Numbered from the stretch's first letter, positions 44,949 through 55,580 are shown. The stretch is 64,000 nt of DNA from Phycisphaerales bacterium (GCA_040217175.1 JAVJNT010000001.1:1-64000); one strand, 5' to 3'. Notes: a model not told the origin generated them from the letters alone. A program made the numbers and translations.

Positions 44949-46847
44949 ATGCCCGCCTTTCGGCGACTCGCCAAGCTCATGCTCGACTTCAAGGGTCGCA
45001 TCGCCCTGGCGCTGGTGTGTGCGGTGCTCTCGGGCGGCAGCCTGGCCGGTGGCTTGCTGACCGCGTCGCCCATCATCGACGGCCTCTTCGAGGAGCAGCA
45101 AGGCCTCAGGCAACTCGCCGAGCGGTACAACGCCCGCGACGACGCCCAGTGGACCGTCCCGGCGGGGCTCGTCGAGCAGCTCCCGACCGAGGCATGGCCG
45201 AGCATCGTGCTGCTCGTGGTCGCGATCGCGGTGCTCGCCGTCGCGTCCGGGCTCTTCCAATTCACGCATTCGTTCCTGGCGCTCACGGTTGTCCACCGGA
45301 CGGTGATGCGTATCCGTCGCCGGGCCTTTCGCTCGCTGCTCTTCATGCCGCTTCTTGCAGCCCAGCGCGGAGGGACCGACGAGGAGGCCGGTGCGTCCAA
45401 CGGCCCGGTGAGCGGGTCGGACGCCGTAAGCCGGCTCATCGCCGACGCCGACCAGTTGGCCTACGGGTTCGAAGCGTTGCTGAGCAAGGCGGTCACGCAG
45501 GTCACCAAGGGGCTTGGTGCGCTCGTCTTTGCATTCGTCATCAACTGGCAGCTTTCGCTGCTGGCGATGGTGATCGCGCCAGCCGTCTGGGGCGTCATCC
45601 GCTACTTTGGTCGGCGAATCAAGCGGGCATCCAAGGCGGCAATGGGGCATCGCGCGCAGCTGCTCTCGATCGCGACCGAGGCGGCCCAGGCGCTCCGCGT
45701 CGTCAAGGCGTATACCGCAGAGCGTCGCGAGGCCCACCGCTTCAGCGTGGCCAACCGGCGTGTCTACCACCAGATGCTCAAGGCCCGGACGGCCCGAGCG
45801 CTGTCCAAGCCGTTCGTCGAGGTCCTCACCGTCTTCATCCTCGTCGTGCTGGTGCTGGTGGCGTTCTGGTTCATCCGTCGGGATCACCTGCAGGTGCCAG
45901 ACTTCGTCAAGGTCCTTGCCGGTTTGGCCCTGGCAGGGGCGGCGCTCAAGCCCCTCACCGGGCTGGTCAACGACATGCAGACGTCCGCCGGCGCGGCAGA
46001 ACGGCTCGATGAGTTGCTGCACGCCAGCACAGAGCCCGGCCACGAGCCCGGCGTCGAGCGTCTGCCACGCCATGGCAAGAGCATCGAACTGGTGGATGTC
46101 GCCGTGCGATATCCCGGCGCACGCACGCCGGCCGTCGACGGCGTGAGCCTGAAGATCGAGCACGGCGAGCGGGTGGCGATCGTCGGGCCCAACGGCTCGG
46201 GCAAGACCACCCTGCTCGGCCTGCTCTACCGCATGTACGACCCCGAGCGCGGGGCCGTGGTGATCGACGGGCATGACCTCACGCGGGTCTCGGTCCGGTC
46301 GTTGCGCAAGCAGATCGGCGTGGTCAGCCAGGAGACGGTGCTGTTCGAGGGCACCGTGCGAGACAACGTCGCGTATGGCAAGCCCACCGCGACCGACGAG
46401 GAGGTCCAGTCGGCCCTCGATCGGGCCCGGGCGACCGAATTCGTCAGCCAGATGCCCGGCGGCCTGCAGGCCGAGATCGCCGAGCGGGGTACCTCGCTCT
46501 CGGGCGGCCAGCGGCAGCGGCTGGCGATCGCCCGGGCCATCCTGCGGGACCCGGCCATCCTGATCCTCGACGAGGCCACCAGCATGATCGACGCGGGCTC
46601 GGAGGCTCGGATCAACGAGGCCATGGACGAATTCAGCCTGGGGCGCACGACGGTGGTGGTGGCCCACCGCCTGAGCACCGTCCGGCGGGCGGACCGCATC
46701 GTGGTCCTCGAGGCCGGCAGGGTGGTGGACGTGGGCACCCACGACGAGCTGATGGCCCGCTGCGAGCTCTACCAGGATCTCGCGCGAACGCAGCTATTGG
46801 GCGGCGAGGCAACGACCGATACTGACGGCGAGGACGCCCCGGGTTGA
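44949..46847 (+). CDS. MsbA-like ABC exporter (fused permease and ATPase)
   Basis: The 632-residue half-transporter has a six-helix permease domain (about 1-340) and an ATP-binding domain with Walker A GPNGSGKT (near 412-419), Q-loop VVSQETVLFEG, signature LSGGQ (near 517) and Walker B ILILDEAT followed by an H-loop VVAHRLST. It should work as a homodimer. MsbA/LpxA-type lipid export is one possibility, multidrug export another; neither can be decided. The start codon has no Shine-Dalgarno site. Confidence 0.93.
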   Translation: MPAFRRLAKLMLDFKGRIALALVCAVLSGGSLAGGLLTASPIIDGLFEEQQGLRQLAERYNARDDAQWTVPAGLVEQLPTEAWPSIVLLVVAIAVLAVASGLFQFTHSFLALTVVHRTVMRIRRRAFRSLLFMPLLAAQRGGTDEEAGASNGPVSGSDAVSRLIADADQLAYGFEALLSKAVTQVTKGLGALVFAFVINWQLSLLAMVIAPAVWGVIRYFGRRIKRASKAAMGHRAQLLSIATEAAQALRVVKAYTAERREAHRFSVANRRVYHQMLKARTARALSKPFVEVLTVFILVVLVLVAFWFIRRDHLQVPDFVKVLAGLALAGAALKPLTGLVNDMQTSAGAAERLDELLHASTEPGHEPGVERLPRHGKSIELVDVAVRYPGARTPAVDGVSLKIEHGERVAIVGPNGSGKTTLLGLLYRMYDPERGAVVIDGHDLTRVSVRSLRKQIGVVSQETVLFEGTVRDNVAYGKPTATDEEVQSALDRARATEFVSQMPGGLQAEIAERGTSLSGGQRQRLAIARAILRDPAILILDEATSMIDAGSEARINEAMDEFSLGRTTVVVAHRLSTVRRADRIVVLEAGRVVDVGTHDELMARCELYQDLARTQLLGGEATTDTDGEDAPG

Positions 46848-46871
46848 CGGCCATATGCCGTGGGGTACGAT
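46844..46871 (+). promoter_or_regulatory. candidate promoter of tRNA-Thr
   Basis: TTGACG (46844-46849), a 16-base spacer and TACGAT (46866-46871) end 55 bases before the tRNA. The -35 overlaps the ABC exporter stop codon. Confidence 0.45.
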
Positions 46872-46926
46872 GTTGGCTCGCTTTTGGGCGAGGATTCCTC
46901 CCGTGGAGCGGGGGGTAGCCCGGAGC

Positions 46927-46998
46927 GCCGCTGTAGCTCAGTGGTAGAGCGCACCCTTGGTAAGGGTGAGGTCGTGAGTTCAAGTCTCACCAGCGGCT
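46927..46998 (+). tRNA. tRNA-Thr(GGT)
   Basis: A full cloverleaf is seen: acceptor GCCGCTG/CAGCGGC, D arm GCTC/GAGC, anticodon stem CACCC/GGGTG with loop TTGGTAA, T arm GTGAG/CTCAC with TTCAAGT. Anticodon GGT reads ACC and ACT. The discriminator base is T and CCA is not encoded. A tRNA-Thr next to tuf is a common bacterial order. Confidence 0.96.
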
Positions 46999-47096
46999 CT
47001 GACAGCCTTGCGACCGATGCGCGGCCGGGCGAAGACCACGCCCGGGCGCGGGTCTGGCGGACGCCGGCGAGGCCCGATTCGGGGCCTCGACCCGTC

Positions 47097-47102
47097 TATA
47101 AT
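47097..47102 (+). promoter_or_regulatory. candidate tuf -10 element
   Basis: A perfect TATAAT lies 172 bases before tuf, but the -35 region is poor (CCGATT at 17 bases). The leader downstream contains no gene. Confidence 0.4.
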
Positions 47103-47273
47103 CCCTCCCGCGGTGTTTTGGGCGAGGGGATTGTGGGCTCGGAGCACCGCCGGGCACGAGGCAGACATCGCCGGTTCCGCGTGGATTCCGGCTGTGATTC
47201 ATGAGGAACCGGTCGGCCAGACGCCCTTACAGCGGGGCGGCCGACGACGAGGCAATGCTGGAGGTAGACGGCG

Positions 47274-48476
<1,203 letters not shown>

Positions 48477-48511
48477 GCACCTTTTGTTCAACGCCCAAGA
48501 GGACGTGACCC

Positions 48512-48694
48512 ATGGCTAAGAAGAAGGGCGCTGCCCGCGAATACGTCTGGCTCCAGTGCAGCGAGACCGGCGACCTCAACTACCGCACCTCGGTCAACGT
48601 CCGTGGTGGGCTGCCCGAGGGCATGAAGGAGGGCATCAACAAGTACTGCCCCCGCCTTCGAAAGCACACCCTCCACAAGATCAAGCGCAAGTAG
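48512..48694 (+). CDS. rpmG: 50S ribosomal protein L33, cysteine-poor form
   Basis: The 60-residue protein has the L33 pattern (NYRTSVNVRGG, INKYCPRLRKHTLHKIKRK). The two CxxC pairs of the zinc form are reduced to single cysteines (QCSETG, YCPRL), so it cannot make the zinc ribbon. A GAGG-like site precedes the ATG. It is followed by a strong terminator; secE and nusG, common after rpmG, are not next. Confidence 0.94.
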   Translation: MAKKKGAAREYVWLQCSETGDLNYRTSVNVRGGLPEGMKEGINKYCPRLRKHTLHKIKRK

Positions 48695-48723
48695 CCCTCG
48701 CCGGCTACACGCATCTGACCATC

Positions 48724-48762
48724 GCCGCGGCGGGCCCGATAGCCCGCCGCGGCGTTGTTTTT
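48724..48762 (+). terminator. intrinsic terminator after rpmG
   Basis: GCCGCGGCGGGC (48724-48735) pairs perfectly with GCCCGCCGCGGC (48742-48753), followed by GTTGTTTTT. Confidence 0.9.
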
Positions 48763-48830
48763 GGGGGTTGACTCGCCCTCCGTCCGGTGAAAGGCCGGCC
48801 CGGCGCTAGCCGATCAAGGACGGGAAGTTC

Positions 48831-48859
48831 TTGAAACTCGATTCTCGCGGCGGTACACT
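48831..48859 (+). promoter_or_regulatory. candidate sigma70 promoter before small Cys/His protein
   Basis: TTGAAA (48831-48836), a 17-base spacer and TACACT (48854-48859) make a good consensus match 52 bases before ATG 48911. Confidence 0.6.
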
Positions 48860-48910
48860 CGCCCTTACCCGTGGGGCACAGACGCCCGGGGCATAGAACG
48901 GAGACGCACG

Positions 48911-49108
48911 ATGCACGTTTGCACCAACCACGCTTGCCACGCCTCGCACGCCCACGCCGGCTTCTGCACCGATTGCCTTGCGTTCCACGCCGGAGTTTTC
49001 TCGGTGTCGGTGCCCACGGTGCTCGCGATCGCCCTGGGCGTTGGCCTGCTGGCCTACGCCGGCCGTCGCCTTCTCAGCATGCGTGAGACTCGCGTCGCCG
49101 TCGCCTAA
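48911..49108 (+). CDS. tiny Cys/His-rich single-pass membrane protein
   Basis: The 65-residue protein begins MHVCTNHACHASHAHAGFCT, then DCLAFHAG, so four cysteines and six histidines fall in the first 27 residues. A single transmembrane helix (about 33-51, VPTVLAIALGVGLLAYAG) and a short basic tail follow. GGAG lies eight bases before the ATG, and a good promoter precedes it. The Cys/His head could bind a metal, but no known family is recognised. It is followed by an FAD enzyme gene 25 bases on and may share its transcript. Confidence 0.7.
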   Translation: MHVCTNHACHASHAHAGFCTDCLAFHAGVFSVSVPTVLAIALGVGLLAYAGRRLLSMRETRVAVA

Positions 49109-49133
49109 TGGCGGCGCTTCTGGCTGACGCCAG

Positions 49134-50312
49134 ATGACCGTTCCATACTGGCAGAGATCCTCGAGACCACAATCGATCGACGCGGATGTCGCCGTCGTCG
49201 GCGGTGGCATTTGTGGCTTGTCGGCCGCGCTGCACTTCATGCGGCGCGGCCTCAGTGTCGTGGTGATCGAGCGGCACGCGCCCGGCTCGGGCGCCAGCTC
49301 GCGCAACGCGGGCTTCCTCATGCGCGGCATGGCCGAGAGCTACAAGGTCGCGCGTGAGACCCTGGGCGAGGATGCGGCGCGGAACATCTGGCGGTGGAGC
49401 GAGGAGAACCTGCGTGGGCTCCGATCAGAAGGCGCCGCCGAACTGCCCTCGTACCGCCATACGCCGAGCTGCATCCTGGCGCTCGAACAGGACGAGGCCG
49501 ACGACCTCGCGGCCTCCGCATCGATCTTGCAAGATGATGGCTTCGGCGTGCTGCTCGCCGAGTCGGGCGCCGACAGCGCGTGGTCGAGCGGGCTGCCCAT
49601 CCTCGGGCTCGTGAATCCCGGGGATGCCACGATCAATCCGGCCGAGCTCGTGGGCCTGCTTGCGTCCAAGCTTGGAAGCGCGGTCCTGGCCGGGCACGAG
49701 GTGCACGCCATCGAGCACGCCGAGGGCGACGCGAGTCACTGCGTCGTCCATACCGCCGGCGCGACGGTGCGATGCCGACGCGTGCTCGTGTGCACCAATG
49801 CGCACGCGGGCTCGCTCTTCCCAGAACTCGAGGACGTCGTGCGACCCAACCGAGGCCAGATGCTCGCGCTTTCGGCCGAGGGCGCCAGGCTCGACTACGC
49901 CTATTACGTGAACCGCGGGCACGAGTACATCCGTCAGACGCCCAGCGGCACGATCGTCGTCGGCGGCTGCCGGGGGCGGTTCGCGACGCACGAGCAGACG
50001 AGCGACGACCGCGCGACGCCCGAAGTGCAGGAGGCCATCGAGGCCTTCGCGCGCATGCTGCTGGATGCGCCGATCCGGGTCGAGGCGCGTTGGGCCGGCA
50101 CGATGGGGTTCTCGCCCGACGGCATGCCGCTCGTGGGGCCGATCGGCGAGGGCAGCTCGATCTGGTTCTGCGGCGGATTCACCGGGCACGGGATGTCCCT
50201 GGCTTATCGGACAGCGGCGGGGGCCGTGGCGGCGATGCTGGACGGCCCCGATGCCGATCCGCTGGCCGGCACGTTCTCTCTGGCGCGCGTTCGGGCCGTC
50301 GGCTCGGCGTAG
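49134..50312 (+). CDS. FAD-dependent oxidoreductase (DAO family)
   Basis: The 392-residue enzyme has the Rossmann FAD motif VVGGGICGLSAALHF (about 21-35), ERHAPGSGASSRNAGF for the FAD/ADP loop, and the C-terminal RWAGTMGFSPDGMPLVGPI and GGFTGHGMSLAYRTA. This is the D-amino acid/glycine oxidase-like DAO fold. It probably oxidises an amine or amino acid; substrate is unknown. GxG and SGxSSRNAG are intact. It ends at a terminator-like hairpin. Confidence 0.9.
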   Translation: MTVPYWQRSSRPQSIDADVAVVGGGICGLSAALHFMRRGLSVVVIERHAPGSGASSRNAGFLMRGMAESYKVARETLGEDAARNIWRWSEENLRGLRSEGAAELPSYRHTPSCILALEQDEADDLAASASILQDDGFGVLLAESGADSAWSSGLPILGLVNPGDATINPAELVGLLASKLGSAVLAGHEVHAIEHAEGDASHCVVHTAGATVRCRRVLVCTNAHAGSLFPELEDVVRPNRGQMLALSAEGARLDYAYYVNRGHEYIRQTPSGTIVVGGCRGRFATHEQTSDDRATPEVQEAIEAFARMLLDAPIRVEARWAGTMGFSPDGMPLVGPIGEGSSIWFCGGFTGHGMSLAYRTAAGAVAAMLDGPDADPLAGTFSLARVRAVGSA

Positions 50313-50356
50313 TGGCTCTCGACACCGCGTTTTTTTGACTGCGAGGGCCACTTTTT
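50311..50356 (+). terminator. terminator after FAD oxidoreductase gene
   Basis: AGTGGCTCTCG (50311-50321) pairs with CGAGGGCCACT (50342-50352) with one wobble, then TTTTT. The 20-base loop itself contains seven T. Confidence 0.6.
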
Positions 50357-50451
50357 CGGCTTTTTGCGTCGCGGTCTCCCTCCGGCTGCTGTAATCTGTG
50401 CATGGAGCCGGCCCGCTCGCGAGGCCGCCCGATACCCCGGGGAGAGAATCG

Positions 50452-52611
50452 ATGCGCAGAACCGCCCTCGCCGTGCTGGCCGTTGCCGGCCTTGCGTCGT
50501 TCAGCTACGCGTGCCCTGCCGACCTTGACGGCGATGGGTCGCTGACGATCTTCGACTTCCTGGAGTTCCAGAACCTGTTCGCCGCGGGCGACCCGGCGGC
50601 CGACTTCGACGGCGACGGCGACCTGACTTTGTTCGACTTCCTGGCGTTCCAGAACGCTTTCGACGCCGGATGCCCGGCCGACGTCACGGGCGTCGAGATG
50701 GTCGGTCGCGGGATGGCCGCGTTCCCGCACGTCGAGATCGTGGACACCTTCGTGATCGGTCAGACCGCCTCGATCGGGATCGACCCGGTTGCCTATCCCG
50801 ATGTGGTCGGCGTGCCCGTTGACGTGTACGTCGTGGAAGCACGCACGCAGGCCGAGTGGGATGCCGACGCGACGCTGGTCGACGCACGCGTGTCAGGTGC
50901 GCAGAGCCTGACCTTCCCGGGCGGCTCCTTCGCGTCCAACGTGTTCACGCTCAATGCCACGGCGCTGCTTGCGCCGGGCGAGACCGAGGTGCCGGTCGCT
51001 GGTGGGTACGACGTCGTGGTCGACGCCGACCGAGACGGCATGCTGTCGGCCGGGGATCTGATCGACGGGCTCGGCGACGCCACCGGCATGTGGTACGCCA
51101 AGGACCTGACGCGGCTCGGCCCCTACGACCGGGCGCCGGCTCGGGATTACGCTGTGAGCTGGCCCGGCCTTCCCTCGCACCGCACGCGCGAGCTGCTGGT
51201 GTATCCGGCCGACCCGAGCCTGACGGATATGCCCGTCGTGATCATCGCGCACGGCAACGGGCACGACTATCGCTGGTACGACTACGTCCAGCAGCACTTG
51301 GCCAGCCACGGCTACGTGGTCATGAGCCACCAGAACGACACGATCCCGGGCATTGAGGCGGCCAGCGACAGCATGCTGCGCCATGCCGACGCGTTCCTGG
51401 GCAACTACGCGACGTTCGCGCCGGATCTGGCCGGCCGCGTGGATACGAGCCGGGTGATGTGGATCGGCCACAGCCGCGGCGGCGAGGGCGTGGTCCGCGC
51501 GACGAGCAAGATCGTCGACGGCGTGTACACGCCCACGCACTATTCGCTGAGCGACTTCAAGGTCACCAGCAGCATCGCCCCGACGGTGTGGCGCGCGACG
51601 CTGAGCCAGATCCACGACCAGAACTACCACCTGCTGTTCGGCGCGGCAGACGGCGACGTGTGCGGCTGCCCGCACCGCGACGACCGGCAGAGCTTCCAGC
51701 TCTACGAGCGTGGCGTCGGTTCGAAGCAGGTGACCTACGTGCACGGGGCCGACCACAACGACTTCAATTGCTGCGGGTTCGACGACTTTACTGGCCCGGC
51801 GGGGACGGCCATCGGCCGGCCCGAGGGCCAGCGCATCGCCAACGCCACGTGGCTGGCGCTGGCCGAGCGGTACCTGCGGGACAACGACTGGGCCGAGGAG
51901 TTCATCTGGCGGCACCAGCGGTCGCTGCAATCTCCGAGCATCGCGCAGAGCTCAAAGATCATCCGGGAGCACAACCCCGGGCCGGACGTGGGCATGGTCG
52001 TTGATGACTACCAGAGCGAGCCGTCGGCGACGGTGGCCAGCGGCGGCGCGGTGGTGTCCTTCGACGTGTCCAGCCTCACCGAGGGGCGCCTGGAAGACCG
52101 CGACTCGGCCTTCTCGCCCCTGGGCACCGACCCGATGAACGGCATGACGCGGGCGAGCAGCGCGTCGAGCGATACGACCGCGGGCGTGGTCTTCGAGTGG
52201 GACGGCGCTGACGCGGCCTACGAGTTCGAACTGCCCGTGGCCCAGCGAGACCTGACTGGCCTGGGCAGCCTGAGCCTTCGGGTCGCCCAGTCGACGCGGC
52301 ACCCGCTGACGACCGGGTCGCTCGCCGACACGTTCTTCACGATCGAGCTGGTCGACGGCGACGGCAACGCGAGCGCCGTGTCGACGGCGGAGTACGCGGG
52401 CGTCAGGGATCCCTACCAACGGGAAGGCTTCGGCTCGGGCGATGGCTGGCAGAACGAGTTCGAGACGATCCGGCTGCGGCTGGTCGACTTTACTCGTGAC
52501 GGACGGGCGATCGACCTGGCAAACGTCGAGACGATCCGGTTGCGATTCGGTCCGAGCCACGGCTCGGCGGCGGGCCGCATCGGCCTGGACGACGTGCGGC
52601 TGCTGCCATAG
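50452..52611 (+). CDS. secreted alpha/beta hydrolase with N-terminal dockerin-like module
   Basis: ATG 50452 has GGGGAG eight bases upstream and a signal peptide (LAVLAVAGLASFSYA). The 719-residue protein then has two dockerin-like calcium loops (DLDGDGSLTIFDFLEFQNLF and DFDGDGDLTLFDFL). A central alpha/beta-hydrolase domain follows, with oxyanion HGNGHDYRWYDY, nucleophile elbow GHSRGG (Ser341), acid near AADGDV and His in GADHNDFNCCGF. A C-terminal beta-sandwich with ADAAYEFELP and GRIGLDDVRL ends it. It is probably a secreted esterase/lipase or depolymerase. The next gene is a paralog of the same layout, 70 bases on. Confidence 0.88.
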   Translation: MRRTALAVLAVAGLASFSYACPADLDGDGSLTIFDFLEFQNLFAAGDPAADFDGDGDLTLFDFLAFQNAFDAGCPADVTGVEMVGRGMAAFPHVEIVDTFVIGQTASIGIDPVAYPDVVGVPVDVYVVEARTQAEWDADATLVDARVSGAQSLTFPGGSFASNVFTLNATALLAPGETEVPVAGGYDVVVDADRDGMLSAGDLIDGLGDATGMWYAKDLTRLGPYDRAPARDYAVSWPGLPSHRTRELLVYPADPSLTDMPVVIIAHGNGHDYRWYDYVQQHLASHGYVVMSHQNDTIPGIEAASDSMLRHADAFLGNYATFAPDLAGRVDTSRVMWIGHSRGGEGVVRATSKIVDGVYTPTHYSLSDFKVTSSIAPTVWRATLSQIHDQNYHLLFGAADGDVCGCPHRDDRQSFQLYERGVGSKQVTYVHGADHNDFNCCGFDDFTGPAGTAIGRPEGQRIANATWLALAERYLRDNDWAEEFIWRHQRSLQSPSIAQSSKIIREHNPGPDVGMVVDDYQSEPSATVASGGAVVSFDVSSLTEGRLEDRDSAFSPLGTDPMNGMTRASSASSDTTAGVVFEWDGADAAYEFELPVAQRDLTGLGSLSLRVAQSTRHPLTTGSLADTFFTIELVDGDGNASAVSTAEYAGVRDPYQREGFGSGDGWQNEFETIRLRLVDFTRDGRAIDLANVETIRLRFGPSHGSAAGRIGLDDVRLLP

Positions 52612-52681
52612 CCGACGGCCGGTGCGAGGAAAGTACGAGAGACACCACGAGAAAAACCCCGGGGAGCGGAGGAAGAGAGAC

Positions 52682-54868
52682 ATGATCAAGACCACACGAA
52701 TCGCCGCGGCGTTCACGATCGCTGCCGGCCTTGCCATCGGTTCGGCGGCGCACGCACAGGCGGACTGTCTGGCCGACCTCGACGGCGACGGCGAGCTGAC
52801 GGTGTTCGACTTCCTGGAGTTCCAGAATCTGTTCGACTCCGGCGACCTGCGCGCTGACTTCGACGGCAACGGCCGCCTCGACATCTTCGACTTCCTCGAG
52901 TTCCAGAACCAGTTCGCGATGGGGTGCCCGTCTGGAGACATCCAGGAGCTCGAACTCGCGTCGATTGCGCTGGGCGAGTTCCCGCACGCCGATTACGTCC
53001 GGGCGTTCAACACCGGGCAGGTCATCTCGGTCGCGATCGATCCGGCGCTCGCGACGGTTCCCTCGGGCACGGTCGACGTGTATCTCGTCGACGACAAGAG
53101 CTCGTCGGAGTGGGTGTCCGATCCGACGCTGGTCGACGCCCGCGGCTTCGCGCAGCCCGCGACGTTCGGCGGCGGGGCCTCGACGGCCGACAACATCGCA
53201 CTCATGGGAGGTACGAGCTTCCTGAACGCCGACGCCGGCGAGAGCATCGGCGTGCCCTACGACGTGGTGATCGACGCGAACCGCAACGGCATGCTCGACG
53301 GCGGGGACCTTATCGATGGCTTCGACGGCACGGGCTTCTGGCTGTTCAAGGACCTGACGACGCTCGGCCCGGTGGCGCGAACGCGCGTCGAGACGTATAC
53401 CGCCAGCTTCCCGGGCATCCCGTCGGGTCGCAACCAGCAGCGGCTGACCTACCCCAGCGACATCGGCTCGCGGAGCGACGTTCCGGTCGTGATCATCAGC
53501 CACGGCAACGGCCAGGACTACCGCTGGTACGACTACATGCACGACCACTTCTCCAGCCACGGCTGGGTCGTCATGAGCCATCAGAACAACACCCAGCCCG
53601 GCATCGAGACCGCCTCGGACACGACGCTGCGGCACACCGACTACTTCTTCGGGAACCTCGCGACGATCGCGGGCGGTGCGCTCAACGGCCGGCTCGACCA
53701 GAGCCGGACGGTGTGGATCGGCCACAGCCGCGGCGGCGAAGGCGTCGCCCGCGCCTACGACCGCATCGTGACGGGCAGCTACAACCCGCAGAACTACGAC
53801 CTGAGCGACATCCTTGTCGTCTCGAGCATCGCGCCGACGGACTTCGGTGTCCGCGCCCTGCCGGGCAGCTCGAACTTCCACCTGATCTACGGTTCGTCGG
53901 ACGGCGACGTCCGTGGCAGCGTGGCGAGCGGCAGCAAGCCCTTCGCGATCTATGAGCGCGGCACGGGCGACAAGCAGGTGACCTACATCCAGGGTGCCGA
54001 CCACAACGACTTCAACTGCTGCGGTTTCAACGACTTTGCTGGACCTCCTGGGACGGAGATCGGCCGGGCCGAGGTGCAGCGGGTGGCGCTCATCGATTGG
54101 CTGGCGCTCATCCAGCTGTACGTGCGTGGCAACGAGCCGGCTCGCGACGTGAACGAGCGGCAGTGGGAGAGCCTGGACTTCCCGGCCATCAGCGACACCA
54201 CCGTGGTGGACAACGAGTTCCGCCCGGCCCGCGGCGGCGACGACTTCGTCGTCGATGACTTCCAGTCGCAGAGCGCGACGTCGATAGCCAGCAGCGGTGC
54301 GACGATCACGACGAACACGTTTGGCGTGTTCGAGGGCCTGATGCGGGACCTCGACAGCAGCTACACGTGGAATCCCTCGCAGCCCATGAACGGCATGTCG
54401 CGCAACCGCCCCGGGTCGCCCGATACCTCGAACGGCGTGACCTTCGGATGGGACGGGTCGCCGGCATCGTTCGTCTACTCGCTCCTACCGATCCAGCGGG
54501 ACGTGAGTGACTTCGTGTCGCTGAGCTTCCGGGCCTGCCAGATCAGCCGTGCCCCGGAGACGGTCGCTGAGCTCGAAGACCTGACCTTCACGGTCACGCT
54601 CGTGGACGGCTCGGGCGGCAGCAGCTCGATCAACATTGGCGCCTTCGGCGGCGGCATCGAAGAGGTCTACCAGCGGACGGGCTCGGGCTCGGGCGCCGGC
54701 TGGTCGAACGAGTTCGAGACCATCACGATCAAGCTGGCCGACTTCCTGCGTGACGGCACGGCGCTCGACCTGAGCGACGTGACGCAGGTGCGATTCGAGT
54801 TCGGTCCGGGATTCGGCTCGAACGAGGGACGCATCGGGCTCGACGACGTCGAGTTCCGGGTCGAGTAG
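52682..54868 (+). CDS. secreted alpha/beta hydrolase with N-terminal dockerin-like module, tandem paralog
   Basis: The 728-residue protein repeats the layout of the gene before it: signal peptide (TIAAGLAIGSAAHAQA), two dockerin-like loops (DLDGDGELTVFDFLEFQNLF, DFDGNGRLDIFDFL), hydrolase domain with HGNGQDYRWYDY, GHSRGG (Ser349), GSSDGDV and GADHNDFNCCGF, and a C-terminal beta-sandwich ending GRIGLDDVEF. The two are clearly paralogs from a tandem duplication, although the linker segments differ. GAGG precedes the ATG by about 12 bases. No other enzyme gene for a polymer pathway is adjacent. Confidence 0.88.
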   Translation: MIKTTRIAAAFTIAAGLAIGSAAHAQADCLADLDGDGELTVFDFLEFQNLFDSGDLRADFDGNGRLDIFDFLEFQNQFAMGCPSGDIQELELASIALGEFPHADYVRAFNTGQVISVAIDPALATVPSGTVDVYLVDDKSSSEWVSDPTLVDARGFAQPATFGGGASTADNIALMGGTSFLNADAGESIGVPYDVVIDANRNGMLDGGDLIDGFDGTGFWLFKDLTTLGPVARTRVETYTASFPGIPSGRNQQRLTYPSDIGSRSDVPVVIISHGNGQDYRWYDYMHDHFSSHGWVVMSHQNNTQPGIETASDTTLRHTDYFFGNLATIAGGALNGRLDQSRTVWIGHSRGGEGVARAYDRIVTGSYNPQNYDLSDILVVSSIAPTDFGVRALPGSSNFHLIYGSSDGDVRGSVASGSKPFAIYERGTGDKQVTYIQGADHNDFNCCGFNDFAGPPGTEIGRAEVQRVALIDWLALIQLYVRGNEPARDVNERQWESLDFPAISDTTVVDNEFRPARGGDDFVVDDFQSQSATSIASSGATITTNTFGVFEGLMRDLDSSYTWNPSQPMNGMSRNRPGSPDTSNGVTFGWDGSPASFVYSLLPIQRDVSDFVSLSFRACQISRAPETVAELEDLTFTVTLVDGSGGSSSINIGAFGGGIEEVYQRTGSGSGAGWSNEFETITIKLADFLRDGTALDLSDVTQVRFEFGPGFGSNEGRIGLDDVEFRVE

Positions 54869-54893
54869 GCATCCGATGGCGTAGGCTTGGTCC

Positions 54894-55580
54894 ATGGCCC
54901 AGGCCCTGCGCATCGAGGATCTCAGCTTTCGCTACGACCGGCGGGACGTCGATTCCCCGCCGGTCGTTCGTATTGGCCGGCTTGAGTTGGCCGATGGCGA
55001 GATGGCGTTGCTGCGGGGCAAGTCCGGCAGCGGGAAGACGACGCTCCTTGGGCTCATCGCCGGCCTGCTCGAGCCTTCGCTCGGTCGGGTCTTCGTCGCC
55101 GGGGAAGACCTGCACGCGCTCCGCGGCGCGACGCGGGACCAGTTCCGCGGGCGCCACCTGGGCGTGGTGTTCCAGACGTTCAACCTGTTGCACGGATTCA
55201 GTGCTCGCGAGAACGTGATGGCCGGCATGATGTTCTCGGCCATTCCGCGGAGCGAGCACGATGCCCGGGCGTCGATGTTGCTGGAGCGTCTGGGTATCGA
55301 GCGGGTCGATGCGCTGCCCGAGCAGCTCAGCGTGGGTCAGCAGCAGCGGGTGGCCGTCGCGCGGGCGGTCGCCGCGAAGCCCACGCTCGTGCTGGCCGAC
55401 GAGCCGACGGCGAGCCTCGACCCCGAGAACGCCGACGCGGCCATCGAGCTCATCAAGGACGCGTGCGCCGAGGCCGGCGCGGCGCTGCTATGCGTGAGCC
55501 ACGACCCGTCGGCCGAGTCGCACTTCGATCGTGTCGAAGACCTTGCGAGCCTGGCGGAGTCCGCCGCGGAGCCGGCCTGA
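54894..55580 (+). CDS. ABC transporter ATPase (LolD/MacB-like)
   Basis: The 228-residue ATPase has Walker A GKSGSGKT (42-49), a Q-loop VVFQTFNLLHGFSARENV, signature QLSVGQQQRV and Walker B LVLADEPTASLDPEN. The pattern and the FtsX-like partner downstream place it in the LolD/MacB group. It drives a mechanotransmission or lipoprotein-export type system. Its stop overlaps the permease start (TGATG). Confidence 0.92.
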   Translation: MAQALRIEDLSFRYDRRDVDSPPVVRIGRLELADGEMALLRGKSGSGKTTLLGLIAGLLEPSLGRVFVAGEDLHALRGATRDQFRGRHLGVVFQTFNLLHGFSARENVMAGMMFSAIPRSEHDARASMLLERLGIERVDALPEQLSVGQQQRVAVARAVAAKPTLVLADEPTASLDPENADAAIELIKDACAEAGAALLCVSHDPSAESHFDRVEDLASLAESAAEPA

